DNA of 64,000 bases from Muscardinus avellanarius (Eukaryota > Chordata > Mammalia > Rodentia > Gliridae), in contig OY726561.1 of assembly GCA_963383645.1 (NCBI GenBank), positions 25,152,826 through 25,216,825 on the forward strand. The letters are read 5' to 3'. The first letter of the stretch is position 1, and each line of letters begins with the position of its first letter. The notes below the pieces were generated by a model. The model was not told where the DNA came from. It did not search any database and saw nothing but the letters and a program-made list of their open reading frames with translations. Made by a program: the position numbers and the translations under genes. Of this stretch, positions 45,956 through 56,325 are shown piece by piece.

Positions 45956-47514
45956 TTTAACAAGTCCTATGGTTTTAAGGAACTTATATAGATAGAGAGA
46001 TTAATAAAACTCAAAGTTATGTCATGTTAGCACTGATGTTGATAATAATGAATTAAAAATTTAAATAATGCAAGTCATTATTTGTTTTATGACTCATTCA
46101 GCCCCAAATTGAAACTTGGTGATATTAGTAAAAATATACTTACTTGCCAAAAGTTTTAAAAATATATTTGAAGGATTCCAGGTGGTTGACTTTTTATTTT
46201 AAGTAAAAATGTGTGTGTGTCAACATTCCATTAAATTACTATAACTTTCCTAAGTGCTAGCTTGACCGCAGGGGATATGATTCTAAAATACTGGGCACTA
46301 GGGCTCAGAAGTTTTTTGTAAGCAATATTTTACTGCTTTGAAATAAATTCAAATGTATCAGTAGAGGAAGCCATCACTTATTAAACAATTATTACCTGTC
46401 TAAATATGTGCTTGGGCCATTTATATTTCAAGACCACAAATCTGAATACTAGTCTTGGACAGATTGACAGTATTAGATCTACCTAGAATATTATAATTTT
46501 CAAAGTGACCTTCAGGCTCATATTTCTCTAGCTAAATCACACCACAAGACCTGTCAATAGGCATTCAGACATGTCCTGCTGAGAGAAAAAGTGTGTCACA
46601 TTGTTAGAAAAAACATTAAACCTGAATCTAGGTCATCAGGTCTACTTATTATATCAATGGGAAATCTCTATCCATCAAATGACACAATAAAAAATGATTT
46701 TCATAGTTGATACACATGTAAATGAGTACATCTCTACATACACACAATTTCAATAAGTATACACTGTTTTAAACTCATATGATAATATTGTCCATTTAAT
46801 TAACAATAACTCATTGTATGATTAAAAATGGATCAACATTATAGATATTTGCAGATGACTTGCACAGAGAAAAAACATGTCTAAATACACCAAGATTTAA
46901 AGATAAAAAAACACAATTACATGACACATTAAGATTTTCCCACTAAATTTTAGAATCAAGAGAATTTTAAAATATATTATTTAGAGTAGGATGGTAAGAT
47001 AAATATAAAAGAACTCATTAAATTTGAATTCCACATAGTAAATGCATATCACTTTTAGCAATGAAATATTTGTGAAACATTAATCCTAAATAATTTGTTG
47101 TTTTCCCAAATCTCAAACTTACCTGGAACTCATATATTTTTTTTTAAATCTAGTAATACTAATTTTGAAAATAGAATCCAACCTTGAAATATTAATTTAC
47201 TTATTATTAATGTAATACCTATTAAATACTTAAGTATATGGAAATAGCACTAATATTCACTCAAATTCCAATCAATAAAAAATGGCTCAGTTTCTTTAAG
47301 AGCTTATTATGTGGTAGAAGAGAAAGAGAAGTATATTGGTACCTCTAGAGATCATGAGTATTACAATACCTGTTCATCAGGTCTCCAGGCAGTTGGTTTC
47401 AAAGTTATCTTAGTCATTTATGGGGTTTATGAAATATATCATAAAGGAGTCTGTATTGAAGTTAATTTCTGAAATATGAGTAGCAGTGCTTGACTTGGTA
47501 AGGAAGTCATCAGT
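45956..47514. other. unique AT-rich sequence
   Basis: 1.5 kb with no recognised element. Confidence 0.5.
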
Positions 47515-47985
47515 CCAATTCATGCTGACATAACACAATACCAAAGACTGTGTAATTTGTAATGCATCGAAGTTTATATCTTACAGTTTTATAAGTGGTA
47601 AAGTCTAATATGAAGGTGCCAGCATTCTGTGAAGGAATACTGTTGCATCATCCCATGACAGAAAGACAGAGACAGCAGGTGCTAGACAAAAGGGAGTAGA
47701 ACTCATTCTCTCATATGGAATTTTCTTCTGAAACAGTGGCATTGATCCATTTACGAAGATGGAATTCTGACTGATCAGTCATAACTTTTTTGATAGCTTT
47801 TCTATTGGTGCATTGTAGTCATGCATTTTAAGGGGGTACAAGATGGTAGAGGCATACATGTACACATCACGCTTTTAGCCCTTTCTTGAAGGTATATCTC
47901 TTAACACTTGGAATTTGGATTGAAATTGCTACATGCAATTTATGCAGGGCACATTCAAGTCATAGCAAAAGTCATAGACAAAGTG
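47515..47985 (-). repeat. MaLR LTR, reverse, interrupted by an L1 scrap
   Basis: The left part (47515 to about 47780: gctgacataacacaatacca, tatcttacagttttataagt, gaaagacagagacagcaggt) and the right part (about 47890-47985: ttaacacttggaatttggat, gcagggcacattcaagtcat, ending agca) are one MaLR-type LTR. An L1 3'UTR fragment lies between them. Confidence 0.65.
47793..47890 (-). mobile_element. L1 3'UTR fragment inside a MaLR LTR
   Basis: agcttttctattggtgcatt, gtagtcatgcattttaaggg and acaagatggtagaggcatac match the reversed L1 3' end. Only about 95 bp, an extreme 5' truncation. Confidence 0.75.
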
Positions 47986-48964
47986 AGATATATTGGATTT
48001 TAGAGAAATGTCTTCAACTTGAAAACAGTACTTCATTTTCAAGTTATCAAAAATAATTACTCAAAAGTAATTAGATTTCTAGATGTCTCATTTGAATGTA
48101 TTTTGTGATCTGGTCAGGATATCAAAATAAGAGTAGTTTTTTTTTAATAGAGGGAATTTAAAATATTCTTTTTTCTAGGTATACATTTGCCAGTTAGGTG
48201 GCTAAAAAGCAAGCATTACTAAGTTAACACAAATGTAGCAAATTAAGATGCAATTCCTCTCTGAGCCCTCCAATAAAGAACCAAGAGGGGTATGGATTGT
48301 AGTTCATTGTGGAATGCTTTATTGCATATGCAAAATCCTGAGTTCACACAGAACTGATGGGGAAGCATTCGAGAGAATTGAGATCCAGTCCCCTGAGACC
48401 TGGACATTGCCTTCTCAGCTGATTCTGGTGTCTCTGGGAATAATAAGTAAGGATGATTCTGTAAATTTTAGAAGCATTGGGTAGACTAAACTGATATTAC
48501 CAAATGAAATGTTGCTGCCAGGATGAAGAAATACTGATGTGCTGAATCTCACAAGAAGCACAAACAAACTGAAAATCCTCACAACCAAACAGGAAGGAGC
48601 AATGTCTATCAATTTTCTCCAGCCTTGCAATTAGTTCTAATGCTCCTTTTTGGCAGAAACAAATATAACATTCACAAGCAAAGTGAGAACTAAGTTAGTA
48701 GAGCCCTAGCTTCTGCATCTAAAATAATAAAAAAAATGACAATTTGGAGGTGAAGCATACCCTGTAGATATTGCCTTTCCTAATGTGCTTTTTTTCTTAT
48801 AATTTCTGCTGTTTTCTGTTAGCTTTTCTACTATGTCAAGAGAAAAACGTAACCTGTTAATTTATAATAAAAAATTTCATTTTACCTAAAATTTTTTCAT
48901 GTTTTTCTTTCTTTGACAGACTTTACTTTCTTGCTATATAAAATTCTTTCTTTTATTTGTTTGT
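47986..48964. other. unique sequence
   Basis: No element was recognised. Two opposing open frames of 71-78 codons at 48248-48630 lack domain features. Confidence 0.45.
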
Positions 48965-49147
48965 TTTTTTTTTTCTTTTTTGAGGTAAACAACACCCTCA
49001 GCCCAATGTTTTATCCTTTATTTTGAAACAGGGTCTCATTAAGTTGTGGAGGAACTCACAAGTAGCTAAGCCTGGCCATAAATCTGTGATCCTCCTGTCT
49101 CAGCTTCCCAAGTACTGGGGTTACAAGTGTGTACCACCACACCTGTA
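48965..49147 (-). repeat. B1-ID SINE, reverse, tail shortened
   Basis: A T-rich start, then caacaccctcagcccaatgt, ttattttgaaacagggtctc, gatcctcctgtctcagcttc and gtgtgtaccaccacacctgt. Most of the ID tail, including the ggaacccagg block, is missing. Confidence 0.85.
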
Positions 49148-50309
49148 TTGTTTGTCTTGTCTTAAAAATTAATTTTCTTTCATTTTTTATCCTTGAAGGA
49201 AAACAATTAATGTGCATTTCTCAAACAATTTGGTTATGAAGGGTAATAAATTTATTTTACTAGTTGTTTGGGATATACTTATAATTGAATAATTTTCTCT
49301 TTCTGATAGAAATTACAGTTCTTAGTGAACTATTTTAAAACTATTTTATTTGAAGAAAAAGATAAGAAATGTATTCACATTTTACATATCAATATGTTGA
49401 ACTAGGAAAACAATTCAAAAAATTTCAAATGTATATAATATAAACCATCTGCTAATATTATTCACAACATGTGTGTGTACAAATTCATGCTCACCACCAC
49501 TATACCATAACCTTTAACCCACAATATTGGGACAATCTCAAGTTAAGAAGCAATGACAAATATCCAAATGTATTTCATAAAATAAACCATTATTATAGAC
49601 ATATATCACATATATAGTATATAATAACATTTGTCTCATGTTGGACTTAATGCCTTAAATGAAAATTACATGTTAATGAATAATAACCACAAAATATTGT
49701 AAAAATAAAAATATCATATATTTCATTAGTCATATGAAAATGTAACTTATAAGCATAATGGACATAACCTGAGATTAAACAATAGCATATATAAAAACCC
49801 ATGATAAATAGTACAAGTGATATTCACAAATTTAAATTGTGGTTAAAGGAAAAAGTAAAAGGGAATATTTTTGTATCTTCTAGTTCAATAGTCCACTCTG
49901 ATAATAATATAACCAGCATTATTTTAAAGAAATTTAGTGAATACTTCTGCACTCATAAGATTTCAAATCATATGTATGTTATTTCCTTGGGTAAAAAACA
50001 CAACAGAAACAAAACAGTAATGCATATTGTATAGCACCTGTGCAATAACTGGTTCACAGGGGTTAAGCAGTCTGTGCTTTTACTAATAGTTACAGAGGTA
50101 GAAAATTCAATAGTACAATAATTTTTATGTATATAGTACAAACTATTTTGGAATTTATTTTTTCTGATTAAAAGTCCTAATGCAAAGTTTCTTTCATTAT
50201 CTATAATTTGTTCATACAACCTGACAAAGTAACAAAATTTTAATTCATCTTAATAGTCATTCAAGATTGCTAACTTTTCTCCATTTTAACAATATATTGT
50301 TTAATTATA
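49148..50309. other. unique AT-rich sequence
   Basis: Nothing was recognised. Several small open frames here are compositional. Confidence 0.5.
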
Positions 50310-50385
50310 CAAATATATATATATATATATTATACAAATACATATTATATATATATAATATATTTCCCATATATATGGGAGAAAA
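50310..50385. repeat. AT-rich palindromic patch
   Basis: Runs of AT separated by acaaatacatatt and ending cccatatatatggg, a perfect 14-bp palindrome at about 50367-50380. This is a low-complexity tract able to form cruciforms. No function is implied. Confidence 0.7.
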
Positions 50386-50446
50386 ATTTTTAATTCAACA
50401 ATTCATCAATGGCCTATCAATCACCACCTGCAATTCATGCCTATTG

Positions 50447-50682
50447 AAAATACAAATTAGAGCCGGGCGTGGTGGCACATGCTAATGATCCCTGTGCTTG
50501 GGAAGCGGAGAAAGGAGGATCATACAGGTTCAAAGCCAGCCATGCTGGCTTAAGAGACCCTGTTTCCACATAAAAAAGTATAAAATAGGTCTGGGAGTGT
50601 AGCCCAGAAGTAGAAGGGTTTCCAGAAACCCCAGTACCACACACAAAAAAATACAAAGCAAGAAATGAAAAATACAAATTAG
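50447..50682 (+). repeat. young B1-ID SINE, forward, 14-bp TSD
   Basis: Element at about 50461-50668: gccgggcgtggtggcacatg, the variant aatgatccctgtgcttggga, ggcttaagagaccctgtttc, ggtctgggagtgtagcccag, ccagaaaccccagtaccaca, then an A-rich tail. The target duplication aaaatacaaattag is exact at 50447-50460 and 50669-50682. Same young variant as at 19317, 24136 and 27397. Confidence 0.93.
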
Positions 50683-51988
50683 TTGGACCGCTAGTCTATA
50701 ATATTTTAAAGGAATGTGTCTAACTTTTATGTAAAAGAAATGCCTTGGGAATTCAAAATATGAAGAAAAAGTTTGAGTATATGAATATATAAACATTTCA
50801 AATATGTGTAGATTTAATAGAACTATTTAGTTTGATAGTAGAAAAATATGTGGCTAATAAAATTGTCAGCATAAATTTTATGTTCTTTATGGTCTAGGCC
50901 ATAAAATAAGAAGCATTAAGGGTTCTTTTGTGTCTTACCTTAAAGCAAAGTCATGATTTATACGGAACATTTATAGTAGTTAAATGTGTCTTCTATTTAA
51001 GAATATAGTTTCACTCCAACACATACACAGGGTTAAGACAAAGAAATTTATACCATTACCCAACGATTTTGGATGGTTTCTTAAAATTGCTGAGTATATT
51101 GAATTTTACTCTATAAAATAATTAAGTTTTTTTATATTTACAAACATCTTTCTAGACATAAGTTCATTTAACACTATTTTACAAAACCCTACATGAGACA
51201 CTCTCTAGCAGAGAAATCTTTCAAATAATAATCAGATCACACATGAAAAAAATGTATTGCATATACACTACTATTGAGCGCTTCTGAATATTGAACTATC
51301 ACTATCATACTGTGAAATAAATGGGCTCCTGCCTCCTCCTGTGTCTGTTTCAGTGACTTTATTTAGTCAAGTAATCATAGGAAATCCAACATGATTTTCT
51401 GTGTGGGAGAATGAAAAGCAGAGCAAGAAAATGAGATATGATGGAGGAGAAAATGAAAAAGAGGAAAACATCATAAAAAAGTATAAAGTCACTTAGTGGA
51501 AAGGAATGTGTTTAATTCACAAAAACATTCACAAGATACACAGAGACATCCCAAACTTCTCTGTGTGAGAGGATATTATCTGTATTGATTTCAGCTTACA
51601 GGTTTTCAAGTTCCTTCCCTCTCTTTCTCATTTAAGAAGGTAACATAAAATCCATAAATAATACGCATCCAGACAGTCTCACTAGAAGAATCCTGAGAAC
51701 TGCAGCACATTAATCTTACAACTGTGCACTGGGCCATTCAGAGATATAAAATTTAGAATGGCCTCCTGAGGGTGTAAAGAAATCAAGTGTGAATCACTGA
51801 ACCCCTCCCCTCCTCAGCCCTGCAATAAAATATTTAAAGATGGAAATGTAAACCGAGAAATCCTCATGCATGCAAACGCACACGTACACAAACACAGACT
51901 ACCCAGTTATGGCTGAGCAGAGGAGTTTAAACATAAATGTCAGTTAAAATCCTGGGCAAATTAAAACAATTTAGCCACTATTACTCAC
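50683..51988. other. repeat-poor unique sequence
   Basis: No repeat was recognised. From about 51300 onward CpG-containing words (cgcacacgtaca, accgaga) are more frequent than in the AT-rich surroundings. Confidence 0.45.
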
Positions 51989-52068
51989 TTTGGTTTGAGC
52001 TATTACATACTGACTGTCTGTTCCACTGTCAATACGTCTCTTGTGACATCTGCTGCGAATACTGCTCT
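51989..52068 (-). other. candidate 80-bp exon, unproven
   Basis: On the minus strand an acceptor-like tract (cttccttactgttggccatgcctcag, split here only by context) ends in AG at 52069-52070. A good donor, GTGAGTAA, follows at 51988-51981. Two of the three frames contain a stop. The open one reads SSIRSRCHKRRIDSGTDSQY and continues to the donor. I do not recognise the peptide. Two CpGs lie inside and more lie nearby, which is unusual for this window. The length (80 bp) is not a multiple of three. It may equally be a chance match in unique DNA. Confidence 0.25.
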
Positions 52069-52314
52069 CTGAGGCATGGCCAACAGTAAGGAAGACACTT
52101 GAAATACGACACACAGAGTGGAGACAGAAACAATCAAAGGGAAACCTGGCATTTGTGGCATAAATCCTTTCAGGTTCAATGAACAAAACTTAAGTTTCCT
52201 CACCTCTCATTACAGCAATCCAAATCATCAACGACCTCATGTACTTTTTTCAGTTATAGTAATAAAAGAAAAAAGAGGAAGAGAAAAAGAACAAAGTATG
52301 AACAACTCCTGATA
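52069..52314. other. unique sequence beside the candidate exon
   Basis: No repeat was recognised. It continues the CpG-retaining stretch up to the start of the L1 at 52315. Confidence 0.4.
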
Positions 52315-53215
52315 AGAATACAATAGCCAAATTAAGGAACCAGCCTAGGTACCCATCAGTAGATGGATGGATTACATACTTTTTTTTTTTCAGCTTTAAC
52401 AAGTCTTTATTACTATCAGTAGAATATAGAATAGAGAAGGAAAAGCAGTGTGGTGGCATGCTGGAGAGCCCGGAAATGGAATTCTAACCTCCTCTTCATC
52501 CCTGGCCTTTAAATAGATTTTGTTTTGGTATGTGCTTATCACCATTACCAAGACAATTATGTAGAAACTTATTTCTTATCCAGGTGGTACCTTTTTGCCT
52601 CCAGACAGTGCACTTAAGAGGAAAACAGAGGTGCTGGTTAGAGCTAATGTGCTATCTTAAAGGCTGCAAAATGCCTCTGGCAGAGTCACCATAAACTTAG
52701 AGCTTTCGATTGTCTCTATGTATTTTTAGGACTAAAGGCTTTACTATGGATAAACATTAGGGAAAAGGGCAAAGAGAGAGAAAGAAGGGAACTTTGCATT
52801 TGGTATATGCCACAATAAAATTTTACTCAGCCATAAAGAAGAACAAAATTATACCATTTCAAAAAATTGGTTGGGAATTAAAAAATATTATTCTGAATAT
52901 AGGCAAACTAAAAAGTAATAACTAGTAGGTGTATGTTCTTAAATGTGGAAGCTATAAAGATATTTAGAAGTAAGGGCAACATCAGATAGATGGCATCATA
53001 GAAGTGATGAGGAAGTAGAAAAAGGGAAAGACAAAGTCAAAGAATGCAATAGCTGAAAAATGCTATGAATGTATCAAAAATTGCCAATTCCCATCTCAAA
53101 GACATGCTATAGTTAGAATGAGGGTGGGGACTTGGTGGGGGGCATCAAGAGCTTTGTGTATGTATTTTTCTGATAACCTCTACTTCAATATGATGTAAAG
53201 TTACAGTGAGTCAAA
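52315..53215 (+). mobile_element. L1 3' end, forward, split by a retrocopy
   Basis: Left part 52315-52379: agccaaattaaggaaccagc, ctaggtacccatcagtagat, gatggattacatac. Right part 52797-53215: tttggtatatgccacaataa, actcagccataaagaagaac, gttcttaaatgtggaagcta, ending in the 3'UTR near gatgtaaagttacagtgagt. The two join correctly when the intervening 417 bp is ignored. Confidence 0.8.
52380..52796 (-). pseudogene. probable processed retrocopy of an mRNA 3' end
   Basis: Reading the minus strand, about 405 bp of non-repeat sequence ends ...tagtaataaagacttgttaa, agctg and then a run of about 12 A. AATAAA lies about 15-20 nt before the A run, as in a polyadenylated mRNA. It interrupts an L1 and lacks SINE or L1 features, so a 5'-truncated mRNA retrocopy is the simplest reading. 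No protein match was seen. It is probably 3'UTR sequence, and the parent gene was not identified. No target duplication could be found. Confidence 0.6.
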
Positions 53216-53284
53216 CAATACATCTCTTAAAGGCAGTTCGGGAAGAACCAAAATCAGAAAAATTGGCACCACATTCCTGAACCA

Positions 53285-53615
53285 CCTGCCAGTGACTTAG
53301 GCTGCTCAAGCCACAAGCTTAGAATGCCACAAGCTGGCCAGTTTAAACAACAGAAGGTGATCTTCTCTCAGTTATTAAAGCTGGAGCCTGCAGAAAATGT
53401 GCTAATGGAGTTGTTTTCTGGTGAACCTCTTTTTCCCACTGGAAGAGAGCTGCTTCCCAATTTGTCCTCAAATGCCATTTCTTCCTCTATGTCTCCTCCT
53501 TTTCTGGATGAGGCCAAATATAATATAGTTTAGCCACAATTACCTCTTTAAACGCCTTATCTCCATATAGTTCTATTGTGGGTTAGGTTTTAACCAATGG
53601 TTCTTGTTGTGATTG
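53285..53615 (-). repeat. MaLR (MLT/MST-type) LTR, reverse
   Basis: cttaggctgctcaagccaca, gtttaaacaacagaaggtga, tctctcagttattaaagctg, ggaagagagctgcttcccaa, taccatttcttcctc-like text and accaatggttc near the end correspond to the reversed MaLR layout. Diverged. The 69-codon open frame at 53324-53533 falls inside it. Confidence 0.65.
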
Positions 53616-53684
53616 TTTTGGGGGGAGGGAGGGAAGAAGACTATTCAGTAAACAACCTCCATAGGTAAGTGGATGGTGGATGGT

Positions 53685-53815
53685 TTCTGATGCTGGAATG
53701 TCTGGTTTGAATCACGGTTCTGCCACTTACTGCCACTACTGATGTTGGGTAATAAGTTTCACCCTTCAGTATTTAGTTCTTCTGCAGGTAAATGGGGATT
53801 AAAGCAGCAATTTTT
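53685..53815 (+). repeat. MIR element
   Basis: ggtttgaatcacggttctgc, cacttactgccactactgat, ttgggtaataagtttcaccc and gcaggtaaatggggattaaa follow the MIR order. An ancient, degraded copy. Confidence 0.75.
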
Positions 53816-53827
53816 TAGTATAATGTG

Positions 53828-53829
<2 letters not shown>

Positions 53830-53869
<40 letters not shown>
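53830..53869. repeat. (TG)n microsatellite
   Basis: About 20 TG units, just after the MIR. Not attached to a B1-ID SINE. Confidence 0.95.
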
Positions 53870-53871
<2 letters not shown>

Positions 53872-54255
53872 TTAAGAAGATGGGTCTTATACAGTACATT
53901 ATACTTGGCGAGTACATATAAATAATCTATAAGTGTTTCTTGTATTACTTTATTTAGATCAAGTGGTGTATGGAAGAAACGTTATTGGGTGACTATTTCT
54001 TAGTCACTTGGACAAGACACTTTGACTCTGCACACATTTTATTCTTGTCAATAGAATAGAAAAAAATAGCTGCCTGTCTCATATCACAAGCATGGTGTTT
54101 AATCACTGAGATAATGACTATGTAGCCTTCTGAGTTTTAGAAATGTAAACCCTAAAGAAAATACAGATTTTAGCACTAATAAATAATAGTATATATACCA
54201 TACACTAGTTTAAAAGATATTTGTTTACAATTAAATTTTTCCTTTTTTAAATTTT
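53870..54255. other. unique AT-rich sequence
   Basis: Nothing was recognised. Confidence 0.5.
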
Positions 54256-54455
54256 TCCTTGGTACTGGGGATGGAATCCAGGGGCATTCTACCTCCAAGC
54301 TACACCTCCAGACTTATTTTTACTCTTTATTTTGAAGCAGGGTTTCACTAAGTTGCAGAGGGCTTCATTAAATTGCTGAGGCTGCCCACAAATCTGAGAT
54401 TCTCTTGGCTCAGCTTCCCAAGTACTTGGATTATAAACATGAACCACAAATCTCA
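54256..54455 (-). repeat. B1-ID SINE, reverse
   Basis: ttccttggtactggggatgg, ggggcattctacctccaagc, tttgaagcagggtttcacta, gctgaggctgcccacaaatc, ending aaccacaaatctcagct. Full length. Confidence 0.88.
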
Positions 54456-54580
54456 GCTACAACTAAAAATTTTAACAGATTTAAATTGAAACTATAAATG
54501 CATAATTGTTGTTCTAAGTATTTGTACATTGATTACACTTTTGTTTTATTGCTTTAGTTTGAGTTGTATTTTATTCTGTG

Positions 54581-54581
<1 letters not shown>

Positions 54582-54626
<45 letters not shown>
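54582..54626. repeat. (TG)n microsatellite at a SINE tail
   Basis: About 22 TG units directly before the 3' end of the reverse SINE at 54627. Confidence 0.95.
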
Positions 54627-54627
<1 letters not shown>

Positions 54628-54822
54628 ACTGGGGATTTAACCCAGGGGAATTCTGCTTCTGATCTTCATCTGCAGCCCTATTTTATTTTATATATTTTGA
54701 AACAGGGCCTCACTAAATTGCACAGTACCTTGCTAAGTTGCAGAAGCTGTCCACTAATTTGAGAATTGCCTGAGTCAGCCTCCAAATACTAGAATTACAA
54801 ACATGAGCCACCATGTCCAGAT
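54627..54822 (-). repeat. B1-ID SINE, reverse
   Basis: cactggggatttaacccagg, atttgaaacagggcctcac-like linker, cctgagtcagcctccaaata, and the head gagccaccatgtccaga. It is full-length and moderately diverged. Confidence 0.87.
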
Positions 54823-55231
54823 TCTTTTGTTTTAACATAAAAGTTGTTTTAAAAATGTACAGGAGAAAGGAAACCTTTGAATGTCATCTTATCTAGGTCT
54901 TTTACTCATTTGCTTAGTTCTGTTTCTTACAAATTAGAATATTGATTTCTGTGTCTGACAGAAAAATCCAGAAAGATATCCTTCACATTTTCTTTCTCTT
55001 TGTCTATGTGTGTTCATGAAAAATAAATTTCAGAAACAACTGTAATTAGTAACTTGTTACTTGTAGGTTTGAATAAATTTGCAATAAACTAATATTATCT
55101 TTCAAATTAGCACTATGAAATGTATTTTTATAATTTTTGAAAAAAATGTGAATATTTGTTAACTAAGCTAAAAGAAAGTGTATTGGTGTAAAAAAAATAG
55201 AAAAATCAACTCACATGCATTAGGCACTTTT
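54823..55231. other. unique AT-rich sequence
   Basis: Nothing was recognised. Confidence 0.5.
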
Positions 55232-55436
55232 TTTAGTACAAGGGATGGAAACCAAAGGCATCCTACATCGAAGCTACATCCCCAGCTCTAATTTTTTATT
55301 CTTTATTTTTGAAACAGGGTCTCACTTATTTGCGAAGGGCCTCACTAAGAAGCTGAGTCTGTCCTCAAACCTGGATCCTCCTGTCTCAGACTCCCAATTT
55401 CTGGAATTACAAGCATATACCACCACACCTGGCTTA
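55232..55436 (-). repeat. B1-ID SINE, reverse
   Basis: ttagtacaagggatggaaac, gaagctacatccccagctct, tttgaaacagggtctcactt, gatcctcctgtctcagactc, ending taccaccacacctggctta. Full length. Confidence 0.9.
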
Positions 55437-55579
55437 CATTAAGCATTTAATAAGTACTTCAAATCAACAGCTATAGTAAAATATAAAACTAACCTTCCAA
55501 AATATGGAAATACTACATTACAGTTTATTTCATTGTTTTATAGATTATAGTTTAAGTTTTAGACTAAAGATATTTTAGT
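55437..55579. other. short unique spacer
   Basis: Nothing was recognised. Confidence 0.45.
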
Positions 55580-55767
55580 GTTTCTGTTAGTCAGTTTTTA
55601 TCACTGTGACAAAATACTCTAGAAAATCAACTTGAAGAAGAAAAGGTTTATTTTGACTTGTGGTTGCAGAGATTTCAGTCCATGGTTGGTTGATGGCATT
55701 GCTTTTTGTTAAAGCAGAATGTCATGCTGATAGTACTTGATTAAGTATATTATAATGGCTAGAAATG

Positions 55768-55824
<57 letters not shown>

Positions 55825-56160
55825 GAGACAGAGAGAGAGAGAGAAGAGAAGAGAAGAGAAGAGAAGAGAAGAGAAGAGAAGAGAAGAGAAGAGAAGAGAA
55901 GGAAAGGGAAGAGAAGGGAGAGGGGAGAGGGGAGAGGGGAGAGGGGAGAGGGGAGAGGAGAGAGGAGAGAGGAGAGAGGGGAGAGGAGAGAGGGGAGAGG
56001 GGAGAGGGGAGAGGGGAGAGGGGAGAGGGGAGAGGGGAGAGGAGAGAGGAGAGAGGAGAGAGGAGAGAGGAGAGAGGAAAGAGAGAAAGAAATACCAAAG
56101 TCCAAATCTCTACTTAAGGACATGACCTCAGTGATTCAATCTACTTCCACTAAGTTCTGC
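55580..56160 (-). repeat. rodent MaLR LTR, reverse, expanded internally
   Basis: Left part: tctgttagtcagtttttatc, actgtgacaaaatactctag, gaaaaggtttattttgactt, ttcagtccatggttggttga. Right part, beyond the purine tract: taaggacatgacctcagtga, ttcaatctacttccactaag. Together they are one MaLR-type LTR in reverse orientation. The middle is replaced or stretched by about 320 bp of GA-rich repeat. Confidence 0.65.
55770..56092. repeat. 320-bp polypurine (GA)n tract
   Basis: Almost pure purine on the plus strand, with only two C (55817 and 55829). It has zones: (GA)n to about 55842, then GAGAA pentamers (to about 55900), then GGGGA/GAGAGG units of 5 to 10 bp (to about 56080). All open frames across it on both strands (118 to 148 codons; Arg/Glu-rich or Leu/Ser-rich) are artefacts of the repeat. 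Long mirror-symmetric purine tracts can form triplex DNA. Confidence 0.95.
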
Positions 56161-56325
56161 CTTTGTTGCTGTTATTTTATTTTGTTTTGTTTTGAAACAG
56201 GGTCTCACTAGATGATCAAGAGCCTCACTAACTTGCTGAGGTTGGTCTCAAACCTGAGATCCTCCTTTCTCAGGTTTCCTAGTACTGAGATTACATGTAT
56301 GTGCCATCAAGCTAGACTCTTAAAA
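56161..56325 (-). repeat. B1-ID SINE, reverse, tail missing
   Basis: Starts in the linker (tgttttgaaacagggtctca) after a T-rich stretch and ends at the head tgtgccatcaagctagac. The ID tail is absent. It sits at the right edge of the MaLR LTR. Confidence 0.8.

Noticed and set aside
55709..56211. The longest open frames in the window (118 to 148 codons), Arg/Glu-rich on plus and Leu/Ser/Pro-rich on minus
   Set aside because: All are translations of the (GA)n purine tract. Parallel open frames on both strands and in several phases are typical of a simple repeat.
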